This document shows, in pieces, positions 19,781 through 28,177 of a stretch of DNA of 64,000 nucleotides. Below the pieces are notes generated by a model. The model was not told where the DNA came from, did no database searches, and saw nothing but the letters and a program-made list of their open reading frames with translations. The DNA comes from Variovorax paradoxus (GTDB lineage Bacteria > Pseudomonadota > Gammaproteobacteria > Burkholderiales > Burkholderiaceae_C). The position numbers and the translations under genes were made by a program. How positions within the stretch are numbered: position 1 is the first letter of the stretch; every line of letters begins with the position of its first letter. The DNA lies in NCBI RefSeq assembly GCF_000834655.1, contig NZ_JXQQ01000058.1, positions 1 through 64,000 of the forward strand, written 5' to 3'.

Positions 19781-21100
19781 ATGAGCACTCCCGCAATGAC
19801 ACAGCCCTACGAGGGCCGGTTCGACAGCACTTCCGACGCGATCTACCGCAAGGTCAGCTGGCGCCTGATTCCGCTGCTGTTCCTCTGCTACATCGTGGCC
19901 TACCTGGACCGCGTGAACGTCGGCTTCGCCAAGCTGCAGATGCAGGGCGACCTGCAGTTCAGCGAGGCGGTGTACGGCCTGGGTGCCGGCATCTTCTTCG
20001 TCGGCTACTTCCTCTTCGAGGTGCCGAGCAACGTGGTGCTGCACCGCGTGGGTGCACGCCGCTGGATCGCGCGGATCATGGTCACCTGGGGGCTCCTGTC
20101 GGCAGCGACCATGTTCGTGAGCTCGCCGATCTCGTTCTACGTGATCCGCTTCCTGCTCGGCGCGGCCGAGGCGGGCTTCTTCCCCGGGATCATCCTGTAC
20201 CTCACCTACTGGTACCCGGCCGCGCGGCGCGGCAAGGCGACCTCGCTCTTCCTGGCGGCGATTCCGTTCGCGGGCATCCTGGGCGGGCCGATCTCGGGCT
20301 GGATATTGCAGGGCATGAGCGGCGTCAACGGCTGGGCCGGTTGGCAGTGGCTCTTCCTGCTGCAGGGCCTGCCGACCGTGGCGCTCGGCGCGGTGGTGTG
20401 GCGCTACCTGGACGACCGCGTGAAAGACGCGCAATGGCTCACCCCGGCCGAGCGCGAGCTCATCGCACGCGACATCGCGGCCGAAGACGCCGGCAAGTCG
20501 GAGGCAAAGATCCTCACCGTGCTCGCTAATCCGCGCGTCTGGCTCCTGGCGCTGGTTTATTTCTCGTTCGTCTCGGGGCTCTACGGCATCTCGTTCTGGC
20601 TGCCCAGCATCATCAAGGCGATCGGCGTGAAGGGCGCACTCGACATCGGCCTCGTCAGCGCCATCCCCTGGGCCTTCGGCGTCGTCGCGATGTACCTGGT
20701 GGCACGCAGCGCCGACCGGCGCCTGGAGTACCGCTGGCACAGCGCGATCGCGGCCGTGGTCGGCGCCGTCGGGCTGGTGCTGAGCGTGGCCTTCCACGGC
20801 AACGCGGTGTATGCGATGGCAGGGCTCACGCTCGCCACGATGGGCATCATGGCCACGCTGCCGATCTTCTGGGGCATGCCGACCGCGTTCCTCGGCGGCG
20901 CGGCGGCTGCAGCGGGCATTGCTTTCATCAATTCCTTCGGCAACCTCTCGGGCTTCAGCGCACCTTTCATGATCGGCCTGATCAAGGACGCGACGCAGAG
21001 CACCGACGCGGGCCTGCACATGCTGGCCGCGCTGCTCGTCGTCGGCGCGGTGCTCGTGCTGTTCGTGAAGCCGAAAGCCGCGCTGCCGAACAAGCGCTGA
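19781..21100 (+). CDS. MFS transporter, anion:cation symporter (ACS) family
   Basis: A 439-residue, 12-helix major-facilitator carrier. The first helix carries the ACS-type signature IPLLFLCYIVAYLDRVNVGFA, and the loop 2-3 region continues with GAGIFFVGYFLFEVPSN. Family members import organic anions such as tartrate, phthalate, galactarate, hydroxybenzoates or hexuronates with H+. It starts an operon with an FAD dehydrogenase (64 bp later) and a tannase-like esterase, so the cargo may be the acid released by that esterase or a 2-hydroxy acid oxidised by the dehydrogenase. This link is inferred. ATG 19781 was chosen because it opens the conserved N-terminal tail. Confidence 0.88.
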   Translation: MSTPAMTQPYEGRFDSTSDAIYRKVSWRLIPLLFLCYIVAYLDRVNVGFAKLQMQGDLQFSEAVYGLGAGIFFVGYFLFEVPSNVVLHRVGARRWIARIMVTWGLLSAATMFVSSPISFYVIRFLLGAAEAGFFPGIILYLTYWYPAARRGKATSLFLAAIPFAGILGGPISGWILQGMSGVNGWAGWQWLFLLQGLPTVALGAVVWRYLDDRVKDAQWLTPAERELIARDIAAEDAGKSEAKILTVLANPRVWLLALVYFSFVSGLYGISFWLPSIIKAIGVKGALDIGLVSAIPWAFGVVAMYLVARSADRRLEYRWHSAIAAVVGAVGLVLSVAFHGNAVYAMAGLTLATMGIMATLPIFWGMPTAFLGGAAAAAGIAFINSFGNLSGFSAPFMIGLIKDATQSTDAGLHMLAALLVVGAVLVLFVKPKAALPNKR

Positions 21101-21164
21101 GGCGTTTCCCTGCACCGCGGCGTTCGTCCGCGGTGCTTTTCCAGAGTTCAGGAAAGAAGACCCC

Positions 21165-22610
21165 ATGGATGCGGTTGTGAGTTCCCCTGCGCGCGCGAAA
21201 CGCCGCGCGCCCTCCAGCGAGTTGCTCGCGTTGCTGCAGCGCCGTTTCGGCGAGCGCTGCTCGACCAGCCAGGCCGTGCTGCTGCAGCACGGCACCGACG
21301 AGTCGGCCTACCTGCCGCAGCCGCCCGATGCGGTCGTCTTCGTGCAGAGCACCGACGAGGTGGCCTTCGTCGTGCGGGCCTGCGCCCGTGAGCGCGTGCC
21401 GGTCATCGGTTTCGGCGTCGGCTCGTCGGTCGAAGGGCACCTGCTCGCGGTGGAGGGCGGCGTGTGCGTCGACTTCTCGCAGATGAACAAGGTGCTGGCC
21501 ATCCGCCCCGGCGATCTCACGGCGACTGTGGAGGCCGGCGTGACGCGCGGCCAGTTGAACGCGGCGCTGCTGGAAACCGGCTTCTTCTTTTCGGTCGATC
21601 CGGGTGCGGACGCATCCATCGGCGGCATGGTCGCCACCGCCGCGTCGGGCACGAACACCGTGCGCTACGGCACGATGCGCGACAACCTCGTGAGCCTCAC
21701 CGTGGTCACCGCGAACGGCGATGTGGTGCGCACCGCGTCGCAGGCGCGCAAGAGCTCGGCGGGCTACAACCTCACGCAGCTGTATTGCGGCTCCGAGGGC
21801 ACGCTGGGGCTCATCACCGAAGTGACGGTGCGACTGCATCCGCACCCCGAGGCCTATGCGGCGGCGGTGGTGCATTTCCCGACGGTGGCCGCGGCCGTCG
21901 ATTGCGTGATCGAGTCGATCCAGATGGGCGTGCCGCTCGCGCGCGCCGAGATGCTGGACGCGCTCACCATCCGCGCCGTCAACGCGCACAGCCGCACCAC
22001 GCTCGCCGAGCACCCCACGCTGTTCCTCGAATTCGGCGCGAGCAAGGCGCAGATCGACGAGCAGTCGGACATCGTTCGCGAGATCGCGGCGAGCCACGGC
22101 GGCGGCGAGTTCCAGTGGGCCAACCTGCAGGAGGAGCGCTCGCGCCTGTGGACGCCGCGCCATCACGCCTACTTCGCCTGCCTGCAGTTGAAGGCGGGCA
22201 GCCGCAGCCTGACCACCGATGCCTGCGTGCCGCTGTCGGCGCTCGCGCAGTGCGTCGAAGAAACGCAGGCGGACATCGAAGAGCACGGCCTGCTCGCGCC
22301 CGTGTTCGGCCACGTGGGCGACGGCAATTTCCATTGCCTCGTGCTGGTCGATCCGAACGACGCGGCCGAGAACGAAGCCGCCGAAGCCTTCAGCCACCGG
22401 CTCGTGCAGCGCGCGCTGCGCCACGGCGGCACATCGACCGGCGAGCACGGCGTGGGCCTTCACAAGATGCAGTACCTCGTCGAAGAGCACGGCGTTCACA
22501 CCGTCGGGCTGATGCGCGCGATCAAGCAGGCACTGGACCCGCACGACATCTTCAACCCCGGAAAGATCATCGGCCCGGCCGAGGCTGACCATACCCACCA
22601 GGAGACATAA
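21165..22610 (+). CDS. FAD-linked D-lactate/2-hydroxyacid dehydrogenase
   Basis: A 481-residue flavoprotein of the GlcD/Dld type. An N-terminal PCMH FAD-binding domain shows GFGVGSSVEGHLLAVEGGVC, DPGADASIGGMVATAASGTN and GSEGTLGLITEVTVRLHP. The C-terminal oxidase domain has the metal-site His pattern PVFGHVGDGNFHCLV and ends with STGEHGVGLHKM and DPHDIFNPGKI. It oxidises D-lactate or a related D-2-hydroxy acid to the 2-keto acid and passes electrons to cytochrome c or quinone. ATG 21165 follows AGGAAAG. It lies between the MFS carrier and the tannase-like gene, 3 bp before the latter. Exact substrate unknown. Confidence 0.88.
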   Translation: MDAVVSSPARAKRRAPSSELLALLQRRFGERCSTSQAVLLQHGTDESAYLPQPPDAVVFVQSTDEVAFVVRACARERVPVIGFGVGSSVEGHLLAVEGGVCVDFSQMNKVLAIRPGDLTATVEAGVTRGQLNAALLETGFFFSVDPGADASIGGMVATAASGTNTVRYGTMRDNLVSLTVVTANGDVVRTASQARKSSAGYNLTQLYCGSEGTLGLITEVTVRLHPHPEAYAAAVVHFPTVAAAVDCVIESIQMGVPLARAEMLDALTIRAVNAHSRTTLAEHPTLFLEFGASKAQIDEQSDIVREIAASHGGGEFQWANLQEERSRLWTPRHHAYFACLQLKAGSRSLTTDACVPLSALAQCVEETQADIEEHGLLAPVFGHVGDGNFHCLVLVDPNDAAENEAAEAFSHRLVQRALRHGGTSTGEHGVGLHKMQYLVEEHGVHTVGLMRAIKQALDPHDIFNPGKIIGPAEADHTHQET

Positions 22611-22613
22611 GAA

Positions 22614-24248
22614 ATGAACAACAAGCACACGCTCGTCTCGATCGCGATTGTCATGTTTGCGGCCGGTTGCGGCGGAGGCGGGGCCAACGGGGGCTTCTCG
22701 CCGCTGCTGCCTCCGGCCGCTCCTCCAGCGCCTCCCGCGCCGCCGCCCGCGGCACCGCCGCCGCCGGCCATGTCGCTTGCGGAGAAATGCCCCACGCTCA
22801 AGGGGCAGACGCTGGCAGGGGGCGCCGTCGCCATCGACGACGCAAAGCTCGTCGCCGCATCGGCGCCGCAGCCCGAGTACTGCGTGGTGACCGCGAGCTT
22901 CAAGGGCTCCACGTTGCGCTTCGAGGCGCGCCTGCCGACCTCGGGCTGGAACGGCAAGCTCGCCTTCATCGGCGGCGGCGGCTTCGACGGCCAGATGCCC
23001 ACGGCGGCCGCGGCGCAATTCAGTGAATCGATCTTCACCGAGCGCTACGCGACCGTGGGCACCAACGGCGGCTACGACTACCCCGGCGCCACCGATCTCA
23101 ACTACTTCAAGGGCGAGTTCGCCCTCGACGACGCCAAGCTGCTCGATTTCACCCAGCAGTCCGAGCACCGCGCGCTGCCGCCGGGCAAGGAGGTGATCGC
23201 GCAGTTCTTCGGCACCGCGCCCACGCGCAGCTACTTCGAAGGCTGCTCGATGGGCGGGCACGACGCGATGATGCAGGCGCAGCGCTTTCCGGAAGACTTC
23301 GACGGCATCGTGGCGCGCGCGCCGGCCGGCAACATCATGGGCCTCTTCATGCAGTTCAACCGCATCGCCAAGCAGGTGCGCGTGCCGGCCAACACGCTGA
23401 ATCCGGCCAAGCAGACGCTGCTGGCGAACGCGGTGCTCGCGCAGTGCGACGGGCTCGACGGCGTGGCGGACGGCATCATTTCCAAGCCCGCAGCGTGCAC
23501 CTTCGACGCGACGCCGCTGCGCTGCGCGGGCGGCACCGATACCGGCGACAGCTGCCTGTCGGACGCGCAGATCGCCACCGTGAATACCATCACCTCACCG
23601 ACCGCGACATCGGACGGCGCGTGGTCGCACACGGGCTACAACTTCGGCGCTGAGAACTCGCCCAAGGGCTGGGGCGAATACATCTGGCCGCAGGCGGCGT
23701 TCGGCGGTGCATCCGTGCAGGGGCTCTTCTCCGATGGCTTCGTTCGGTCGTTCATCACGCGCGACGCAGCCTTCGACACCAGCACCTGGAATGCGGACCA
23801 GTGGCTCGCGCGCATGGGCGTCATCGGCGGGCTGTTCAGCGCTGCCGACCCCGATCTTGGCCGCCTGCATGCACGCGGCGCGAAGCTGATCATGTGGAAC
23901 GGCACCAACGACACCTCGGTGAGCGCGCGCGACAACGCCCGCTACTACGAGCAGGTGGTGAGCACCCTGGGCGCGCAGAAGGCGGACGAGACGGTCGAGC
24001 TCTTCCTCGCGCCCGGCGTGGGCCATTGCTTCGGCGGCGCGGGGCCCGACAAGGTCGACCTGCTCAAGGCGATGTCCACCTGGGTGGAGCAGGGCGTGCC
24101 CGCCTCGGCGCAGAAGCTGGTGCACCGCAAGGTGGATGCGGCCGGCGCCACCACGATGGCGCGCCCGATGTGCAAGTACCCCGCGTACCCCCGCTACAAG
24201 GGCACGGGCGACGTGAACGACGCGGCGAGCTTCGACTGCGTGAATTGA
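22614..24248 (+). CDS. Tannase/feruloyl esterase family lipoprotein
   Basis: This 544-residue esterase belongs to the tannase/feruloyl-esterase family, which splits phenolic acid esters. The full CS-D-HC catalytic pattern is present: Ser212 in GCSMGGH with the preceding Cys, Asp433 in NGTNDTSV, and His471 in GVGHCFGG followed by Cys. The N-terminus is a lipoprotein signal (FAAGC) followed by Gly-Gly-Gly-Gly and a ~25-residue Pro/Ala-rich linker, placing the enzyme on a membrane surface facing the periplasm or outside. ATG 22614 follows an AGGAG site and lies 3 bp after the dehydrogenase stop. It may release an aromatic or hydroxy acid for the operon's carrier and dehydrogenase. The actual ester is unknown. 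Confidence 0.88.
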   Translation: MNNKHTLVSIAIVMFAAGCGGGGANGGFSPLLPPAAPPAPPAPPPAAPPPPAMSLAEKCPTLKGQTLAGGAVAIDDAKLVAASAPQPEYCVVTASFKGSTLRFEARLPTSGWNGKLAFIGGGGFDGQMPTAAAAQFSESIFTERYATVGTNGGYDYPGATDLNYFKGEFALDDAKLLDFTQQSEHRALPPGKEVIAQFFGTAPTRSYFEGCSMGGHDAMMQAQRFPEDFDGIVARAPAGNIMGLFMQFNRIAKQVRVPANTLNPAKQTLLANAVLAQCDGLDGVADGIISKPAACTFDATPLRCAGGTDTGDSCLSDAQIATVNTITSPTATSDGAWSHTGYNFGAENSPKGWGEYIWPQAAFGGASVQGLFSDGFVRSFITRDAAFDTSTWNADQWLARMGVIGGLFSAADPDLGRLHARGAKLIMWNGTNDTSVSARDNARYYEQVVSTLGAQKADETVELFLAPGVGHCFGGAGPDKVDLLKAMSTWVEQGVPASAQKLVHRKVDAAGATTMARPMCKYPAYPRYKGTGDVNDAASFDCVN

Positions 24249-24337
24249 AGGGCTTGACGGGCGCCTTGCCCGGACCCCGGTCCTAGAATGACCGGCCGCC
24301 CGCTGCACCCCCGCAGCCGGCGGCCGGAGACACCCCG

Positions 24338-25303
24338 ATGGAGTTGCGCCAGTTCAAGTATTTCGTTGCCATCGTCGACTGCGGCAGCCTTTCGCGCGCG
24401 GCCCAGCAGCTCTTCGTGGCGCAGTCGGCGCTCAGCAAGCAGATGGCCGAGCTCGAAGGCGAACTGGGCACCCAGCTGCTGCTGCGCAGCCGAAACGGCG
24501 TGACGGTGACCGAGGCGGGCAAGGTGTTCTACGAATACGCGCAGGGCATCACCAAGCAGGTGGGCGATGCGAAGGCCGCGGTGCACGTGGCGGCCGATTC
24601 GGTGGTCGGCTCGGTGGTGGCGGCGCTGCCGCAGAGCGTGTCGCCGATGATCGCGCTGCCGCTGATGCGCGCGGCCGCAAGGCGCTACCCCGACGTGGTG
24701 TTCCACCTCAACGAAGAGCTCACCGGCAACATGGCCGACCAGCTGCTGCGCGGCCGTGTCGACGTGGCGATCTTCTCGCCCACGATGCCGACGGAAGACA
24801 TCGCCTTCACGCCGCTCGTCGAAGAGGATTTCGTCTTTCTCGAATCGCCGCAGGACCCGCGCGCATTGCCGCCGGGCGACGTGAGCATCGCGCAGGCCAC
24901 CGCGCGGCCGCTCGTGTGGCCCGCCAATGCGCATGGCCACTGCACGCGATGGCTGGTGGACGCGGTGCTCGAGGCAGCGGGCCAGCCGCCGGCGCGCGTG
25001 GCGGCTGAAATCAATTCGGTCTACACGCTGAAGGCTGCGGTCGAGGCGGGGCTCGGCGCGACCATCATGCCGCTGGGCCTTGCGCAGCGCGAGGTGCGCG
25101 AAGACCGGTTGAGGGCGCACCGCATCGATTCGCCCGCGATGTTCCGAACGCTCGGCCTGTGCGTGTCGGTGCACCTGCCGACCACCAATGCGAAGCGCGC
25201 GATCTGCACGTTGATCAGCGATGTGATCCGCGACCTGTGCACCAGCGGCCAGTGGGAAGGCACGCGGCTGGCGGCGCCGACCGGCAAACCGAAAAGGGCG
25301 TAG
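24338..25303 (+). CDS. LysR-family transcriptional regulator
   Basis: A 321-residue LysR-type regulator. The winged-helix domain (residues 1-60) contains the family signature GSLSRAAQQLFVAQSALSKQMAELE and LLLRSRNGVTVTEAG. A linker helix and a two-lobed effector domain (~90-300) follow. Its HTH resembles the Nac/Cbl and hydrocarboxylic-acid regulator subgroup. It lies 90 bp behind the tannase-like gene on the same strand and may control that operon, although LysR regulators are more often divergent from their targets. The ~16 C-terminal residues are basic and of low complexity. No T-N11-A operator was assigned. Confidence 0.9.
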   Translation: MELRQFKYFVAIVDCGSLSRAAQQLFVAQSALSKQMAELEGELGTQLLLRSRNGVTVTEAGKVFYEYAQGITKQVGDAKAAVHVAADSVVGSVVAALPQSVSPMIALPLMRAAARRYPDVVFHLNEELTGNMADQLLRGRVDVAIFSPTMPTEDIAFTPLVEEDFVFLESPQDPRALPPGDVSIAQATARPLVWPANAHGHCTRWLVDAVLEAAGQPPARVAAEINSVYTLKAAVEAGLGATIMPLGLAQREVREDRLRAHRIDSPAMFRTLGLCVSVHLPTTNAKRAICTLISDVIRDLCTSGQWEGTRLAAPTGKPKRA

Positions 25304-25315
25304 GCGCCCCCGGGT

Positions 25316-26002
25316 TCACGCCTTGCGCTTGCGCGCAGCGGGCTTGGCTGCGGGTGCAGCGGGGGCGGCGGGAAAGAGCCGCGAGATGGAGCGGCGCACC
25401 GCCGCCTGCATTTCCTCGATGGCCTTCGCGTCGCCCGAAAGGTGCTTGAGCAGCGCCTGCTGGAAGAGCCCATCGAAGAGCGCGTAGGTGGCCGAAGGCG
25501 GCAGGCCGGGCTGCTCGCCCGAGAGTTCGGCGAAGCGGGACATGATGCGCCAGATCATGTCTTCCAGGCTCTTGTCGATGTGCACCACGTCGTCGTGGAA
25601 GGCCTTCTCGAAGAGCGCCTGCGAGCGCAGGTCGTACCAGAGCCGGTGGACGTGTCCTTCATCCCGGAGCGTGTCGCCCAGGCTCTGCAGGAACCCCTCC
25701 AGCAACTCTTCGAAGCTGGTGGCGCTCTCCACCCCGTGGTCGTAGCGCGTGACGCAGCGCGCCTTGTACTGCTTGACGCTGCAGATGATCAGGTCGACCT
25801 TGTCGCTGAAGTAGTAGTGCAGCACGCCGTGCGAGAACTCGGAGTTCTGCGCGATCTCGCGCAGGCTGGTGCGGGCGTAGCCCAGCGTGGCCAGGGTGGT
25901 GAGGGCGGCTTCGCCGAGTTCGGCGCGGCGCTCGGCGAACTTGTCCACCCGTGCCTTGGGTACGCGCGTGGCGTGTTTCTTTACCCGTTCATGTGACGTC
26001 AT
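25316..26002 (-). CDS. TetR-family repressor controlling the divergent SDR operon
   Basis: A 228-residue TetR regulator. The helix-turn-helix lies at about residues 25-70 (LGYARTSLREIAQNSEFSHG, then LHYYFSDKVDLI), and the ligand-binding helices fill the rest. It ends in a Lys/Ala/Pro-rich tail. ATG 26002 was chosen because the 40 upstream in-frame residues look non-coding and overlap the promoter. The gene is divergent from the SDR / dehydrogenase-like / acyl-CoA-ligase operon, with palindromes between them that make good operators. An acyl-CoA or the parent acid would be a natural inducer, but this is inference. It is convergent with LysR, only 12 bp apart. Confidence 0.88.
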   Translation of the reverse strand: MTSHERVKKHATRVPKARVDKFAERRAELGEAALTTLATLGYARTSLREIAQNSEFSHGVLHYYFSDKVDLIICSVKQYKARCVTRYDHGVESATSFEELLEGFLQSLGDTLRDEGHVHRLWYDLRSQALFEKAFHDDVVHIDKSLEDMIWRIMSRFAELSGEQPGLPPSATYALFDGLFQQALLKHLSGDAKAIEEMQAAVRRSISRLFPAAPAAPAAKPAARKRKA

Positions 26003-26089
26003 TTCGAGCCCGGCCGGCGGCATGCCGGCCGCCGTGTTTCCTGATGATTCCAAACCATAGCACGCATGCGGGAGAAGGCCCACATTTGG

Positions 26090-26166
26090 TGACATGCATG
26101 TCATTTTATGAAATCTTGACACTCGTCAAAGAAAAACTTGACACCCGTAAAGTCGATTTTTAGGAT
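26090..26166. promoter_or_regulatory. Operator-promoter region for the SDR operon
   Basis: A perfect 14-bp palindrome TGACATGCATGTCA lies at 26090-26103. A second palindrome, TTGAC-ACTC-GTCAA (26116-26129), is repeated less perfectly 22 bp later (26138-26152), two helical turns away. The second repeat contains a consensus -35 TTGACA (26138-26143), followed 17 bp later by TAGGAT (26161-26166) as a -10. A TetR dimer on these sites would block the promoter. Direct sequence evidence; the regulator assignment is inferred. Confidence 0.6.
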
Positions 26167-26206
26167 GCCTCTTCCATCTCAACAACAGATATACAGGAGA
26201 CAAGTG

Positions 26207-27010
26207 ATGGCCAAGTTCGACTTGAAAGGGCGCAAGGCCCTGGTGACCGGCGGCGCGCGCGGCATCGGCGCGAGCATCGCCGAAGCGCTCGTGCAGGCGG
26301 GCGCCTCGGTGATGATCGGCGACGTGCTCGCCGACGTCGGCCGCGGAACGGCGCAGCGGCTCTCCGCCTCGGGGGCCAAGGTGGGCTTCGTTCCGCTCGA
26401 CGTCACGAATGACGGCGACTGGGCTGCCGCCGCGGAGACCACGGTGAAGGAGCTCGGCGGCTTCGACATTCTCGTCAACAACGCCGGCATCGAGATCACC
26501 TCGCTGGTGATCGACGTCGACGGCGACGACCTGCGCCGCATGCTCGACGTGAACGTGGCCGGCACGCTGCTGGGCATGAAGCACGCGTTCCGCGCGATGC
26601 GGCCCGGCGGCAGCGCAGGCAACGGCGGTGCAGTGGTGAACATCGCCTCCGTCGCGGCCACCATCGCGTTCCCGGCGATCGCCGGTTATTCCGCCACCAA
26701 GTCCGCCGTCGATCGCGCCACGCGCGTGGCTGCGATGGAGTCCGGCAAGCTGGGCTACGGCGTGCGCGTGAACTGCATCTACCCGGGCCTCGTGCCCACC
26801 GACATGGGCATGAAGCTCGCGAGCGACATCGTGGCCGCGGGCCTGGCGCCCAGCGTCGAAGCCGCAGTCGGCGACGTGATCGGGCAGACGCCGCTCGGGC
26901 GCCTGGGCGAAGTCGGCGACATGGCCGACGTGGTGGTCTTCCTCTGCTCCGACGCCGCCCGGTTCATCACCGGCGCGGGCCTCGCGGTGGATGGCGGCAT
27001 GGGCATGTGA
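26207..27010 (+). CDS. Short-chain dehydrogenase/reductase (SDR)
   Basis: A 267-residue classical SDR that should oxidise or reduce an alcohol/ketone with NAD(P)(H). The cofactor motif is TGGARGIG, the structural motif NNAGIE, and the catalytic Ser-Tyr-Lys set lies in NIASVAATIAFPAIAGYSATKSAV (described here across positions ~140-165). The C-terminus has the usual FITGAGLAVDGG. An acidic residue after the second beta strand (IGDVLAD) suggests NAD(H). ATG 26207 follows AGGAG. It is the first gene of a three-gene operon with a saccharopine-dehydrogenase-like protein (25 bp on) and an acyl-CoA ligase. The natural substrate is unknown. Confidence 0.92.
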   Translation: MAKFDLKGRKALVTGGARGIGASIAEALVQAGASVMIGDVLADVGRGTAQRLSASGAKVGFVPLDVTNDGDWAAAAETTVKELGGFDILVNNAGIEITSLVIDVDGDDLRRMLDVNVAGTLLGMKHAFRAMRPGGSAGNGGAVVNIASVAATIAFPAIAGYSATKSAVDRATRVAAMESGKLGYGVRVNCIYPGLVPTDMGMKLASDIVAAGLAPSVEAAVGDVIGQTPLGRLGEVGDMADVVVFLCSDAARFITGAGLAVDGGMGM

Positions 27011-27035
27011 CGGGTCACAAAAAGGAGAGACAAGA

Positions 27036-28172
27036 ATGAGCAGCAGCAAAAAGAAACCCGTTGTCGTCTACGGCGCCTCCGGCTACACCGGCCGCCTCGT
27101 GTGCGAATACCTTAGGGAGATGAACATCCCCTTCGTCGCCGCGGGCCGCAGCAAGGAGAAACTGGACGCGGCCATGAAGTCCAACGTGCCCGGCATCGAG
27201 ACCGCGCGCTACGAGGTGGTGGAGGTGGCCCATTCGGTCGATGCGCTCACCGAGCTCTTCTCAGGGGCATCGGTGGTGCTCAACACGGTCGGGCCGTTCG
27301 CGAAGTTCGGGCCCGAAGTGGTCCAGGCGTGTCTTGCGGCCGGGTGCCACTACACCGACACCACCGGCGAGCAGGACTGGCTCATCACGCTCGAAGAAAA
27401 GTTCGGCGCCAAGTTCGCCGACGCAGGCCTCCTGCTCTCGCCGGGCCTGGCGCACATGTACACCACCGGCGAAATCGCCGCGCAGCTGTGCCTGGAGACA
27501 CCGGGGCTCGACACGCTGGACATCGCCGTGTTCTGGGGCGGCAGTCCGACCATCGCGTCCACCCAGACCATCCTGGTGAACGCGGCCACCTCCAAGGCCT
27601 ACTACCTGGAGCAGAACGAGTACGTGGAGTGGCAGCCCGACGCGGGCCTCTACCACCTGTCGATTCCCGGGCAGCACGAGGCCGCACTCGCGCTGCCCTG
27701 GGGCGGCACCTCGCACCCGGTGTGGTTCAAGCGCGATCCGCGCGTGGCCAATGTGAAGGTGCTCGGCGGCGTCTTCAACAAGGCGCTGATGCAGGGCGTG
27801 CCGCAGATCGTGGCCGCCGCGCTCAAGGCCACCGAGGGCATGAACGAAGAAGACCGATACGCCGCCCTGGCCCGGACGGCCGCGGGCGTGATGAACACCA
27901 TGCCGCCGCGCGAGAACCCGCGCATCAACAAGTCCGTCGATTCGGTGCATGCCTCCGGTCCGCTCGGCCGGGTGCATTGCGTGATCTTCGGCAACTGCAA
28001 CTACAAGCAGACCGGCTTGCTGCAGGCCTATGCGGCGGCCTCGCTGCTGCAGCAGCCGCCGCGGCGCGCGGGCTTCGCGTCGGGCTGCCAGGCCTTCGGG
28101 CATCGCGAACTGCTGGGTGCGCTGCGCAGCTTCGGACTGGTGCAGGAACCCATGTTCACCCGGATGGGTTGA
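27036..28172 (+). CDS. Saccharopine dehydrogenase-like NAD(P)-binding protein
   Basis: A 378-residue Rossmann-fold protein with the N-terminal motif VVYGASGYTGRLVCEYL, followed by GPFAKFGPEVVQACLAAGCHY and DTTGEQDW. These features are typical of the saccharopine-dehydrogenase-like family that includes trans-acting enoyl reductases of lipid synthesis. True lysine-pathway activity is unlikely because the C-terminal half differs and no lysine genes are near. It sits between an SDR and an acyl-CoA ligase, so a redox step on a CoA-activated lipid or alicyclic acid is plausible (inference). The start follows AAAGGAGAG and the stop is 5 bp before the ligase ATG. Confidence 0.8.
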   Translation: MSSSKKKPVVVYGASGYTGRLVCEYLREMNIPFVAAGRSKEKLDAAMKSNVPGIETARYEVVEVAHSVDALTELFSGASVVLNTVGPFAKFGPEVVQACLAAGCHYTDTTGEQDWLITLEEKFGAKFADAGLLLSPGLAHMYTTGEIAAQLCLETPGLDTLDIAVFWGGSPTIASTQTILVNAATSKAYYLEQNEYVEWQPDAGLYHLSIPGQHEAALALPWGGTSHPVWFKRDPRVANVKVLGGVFNKALMQGVPQIVAAALKATEGMNEEDRYAALARTAAGVMNTMPPRENPRINKSVDSVHASGPLGRVHCVIFGNCNYKQTGLLQAYAAASLLQQPPRRAGFASGCQAFGHRELLGALRSFGLVQEPMFTRMG

Positions 28173-28177
28173 CCTCG

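Noticed and set aside
26012..26030. GGCCGGC...GCCGGCC inverted repeat upstream of the TetR start
   Set aside because: It is a simple GC-rich symmetry, common in this genome, and lies outside the likely promoter; the TTGAC-type sites are better operators.
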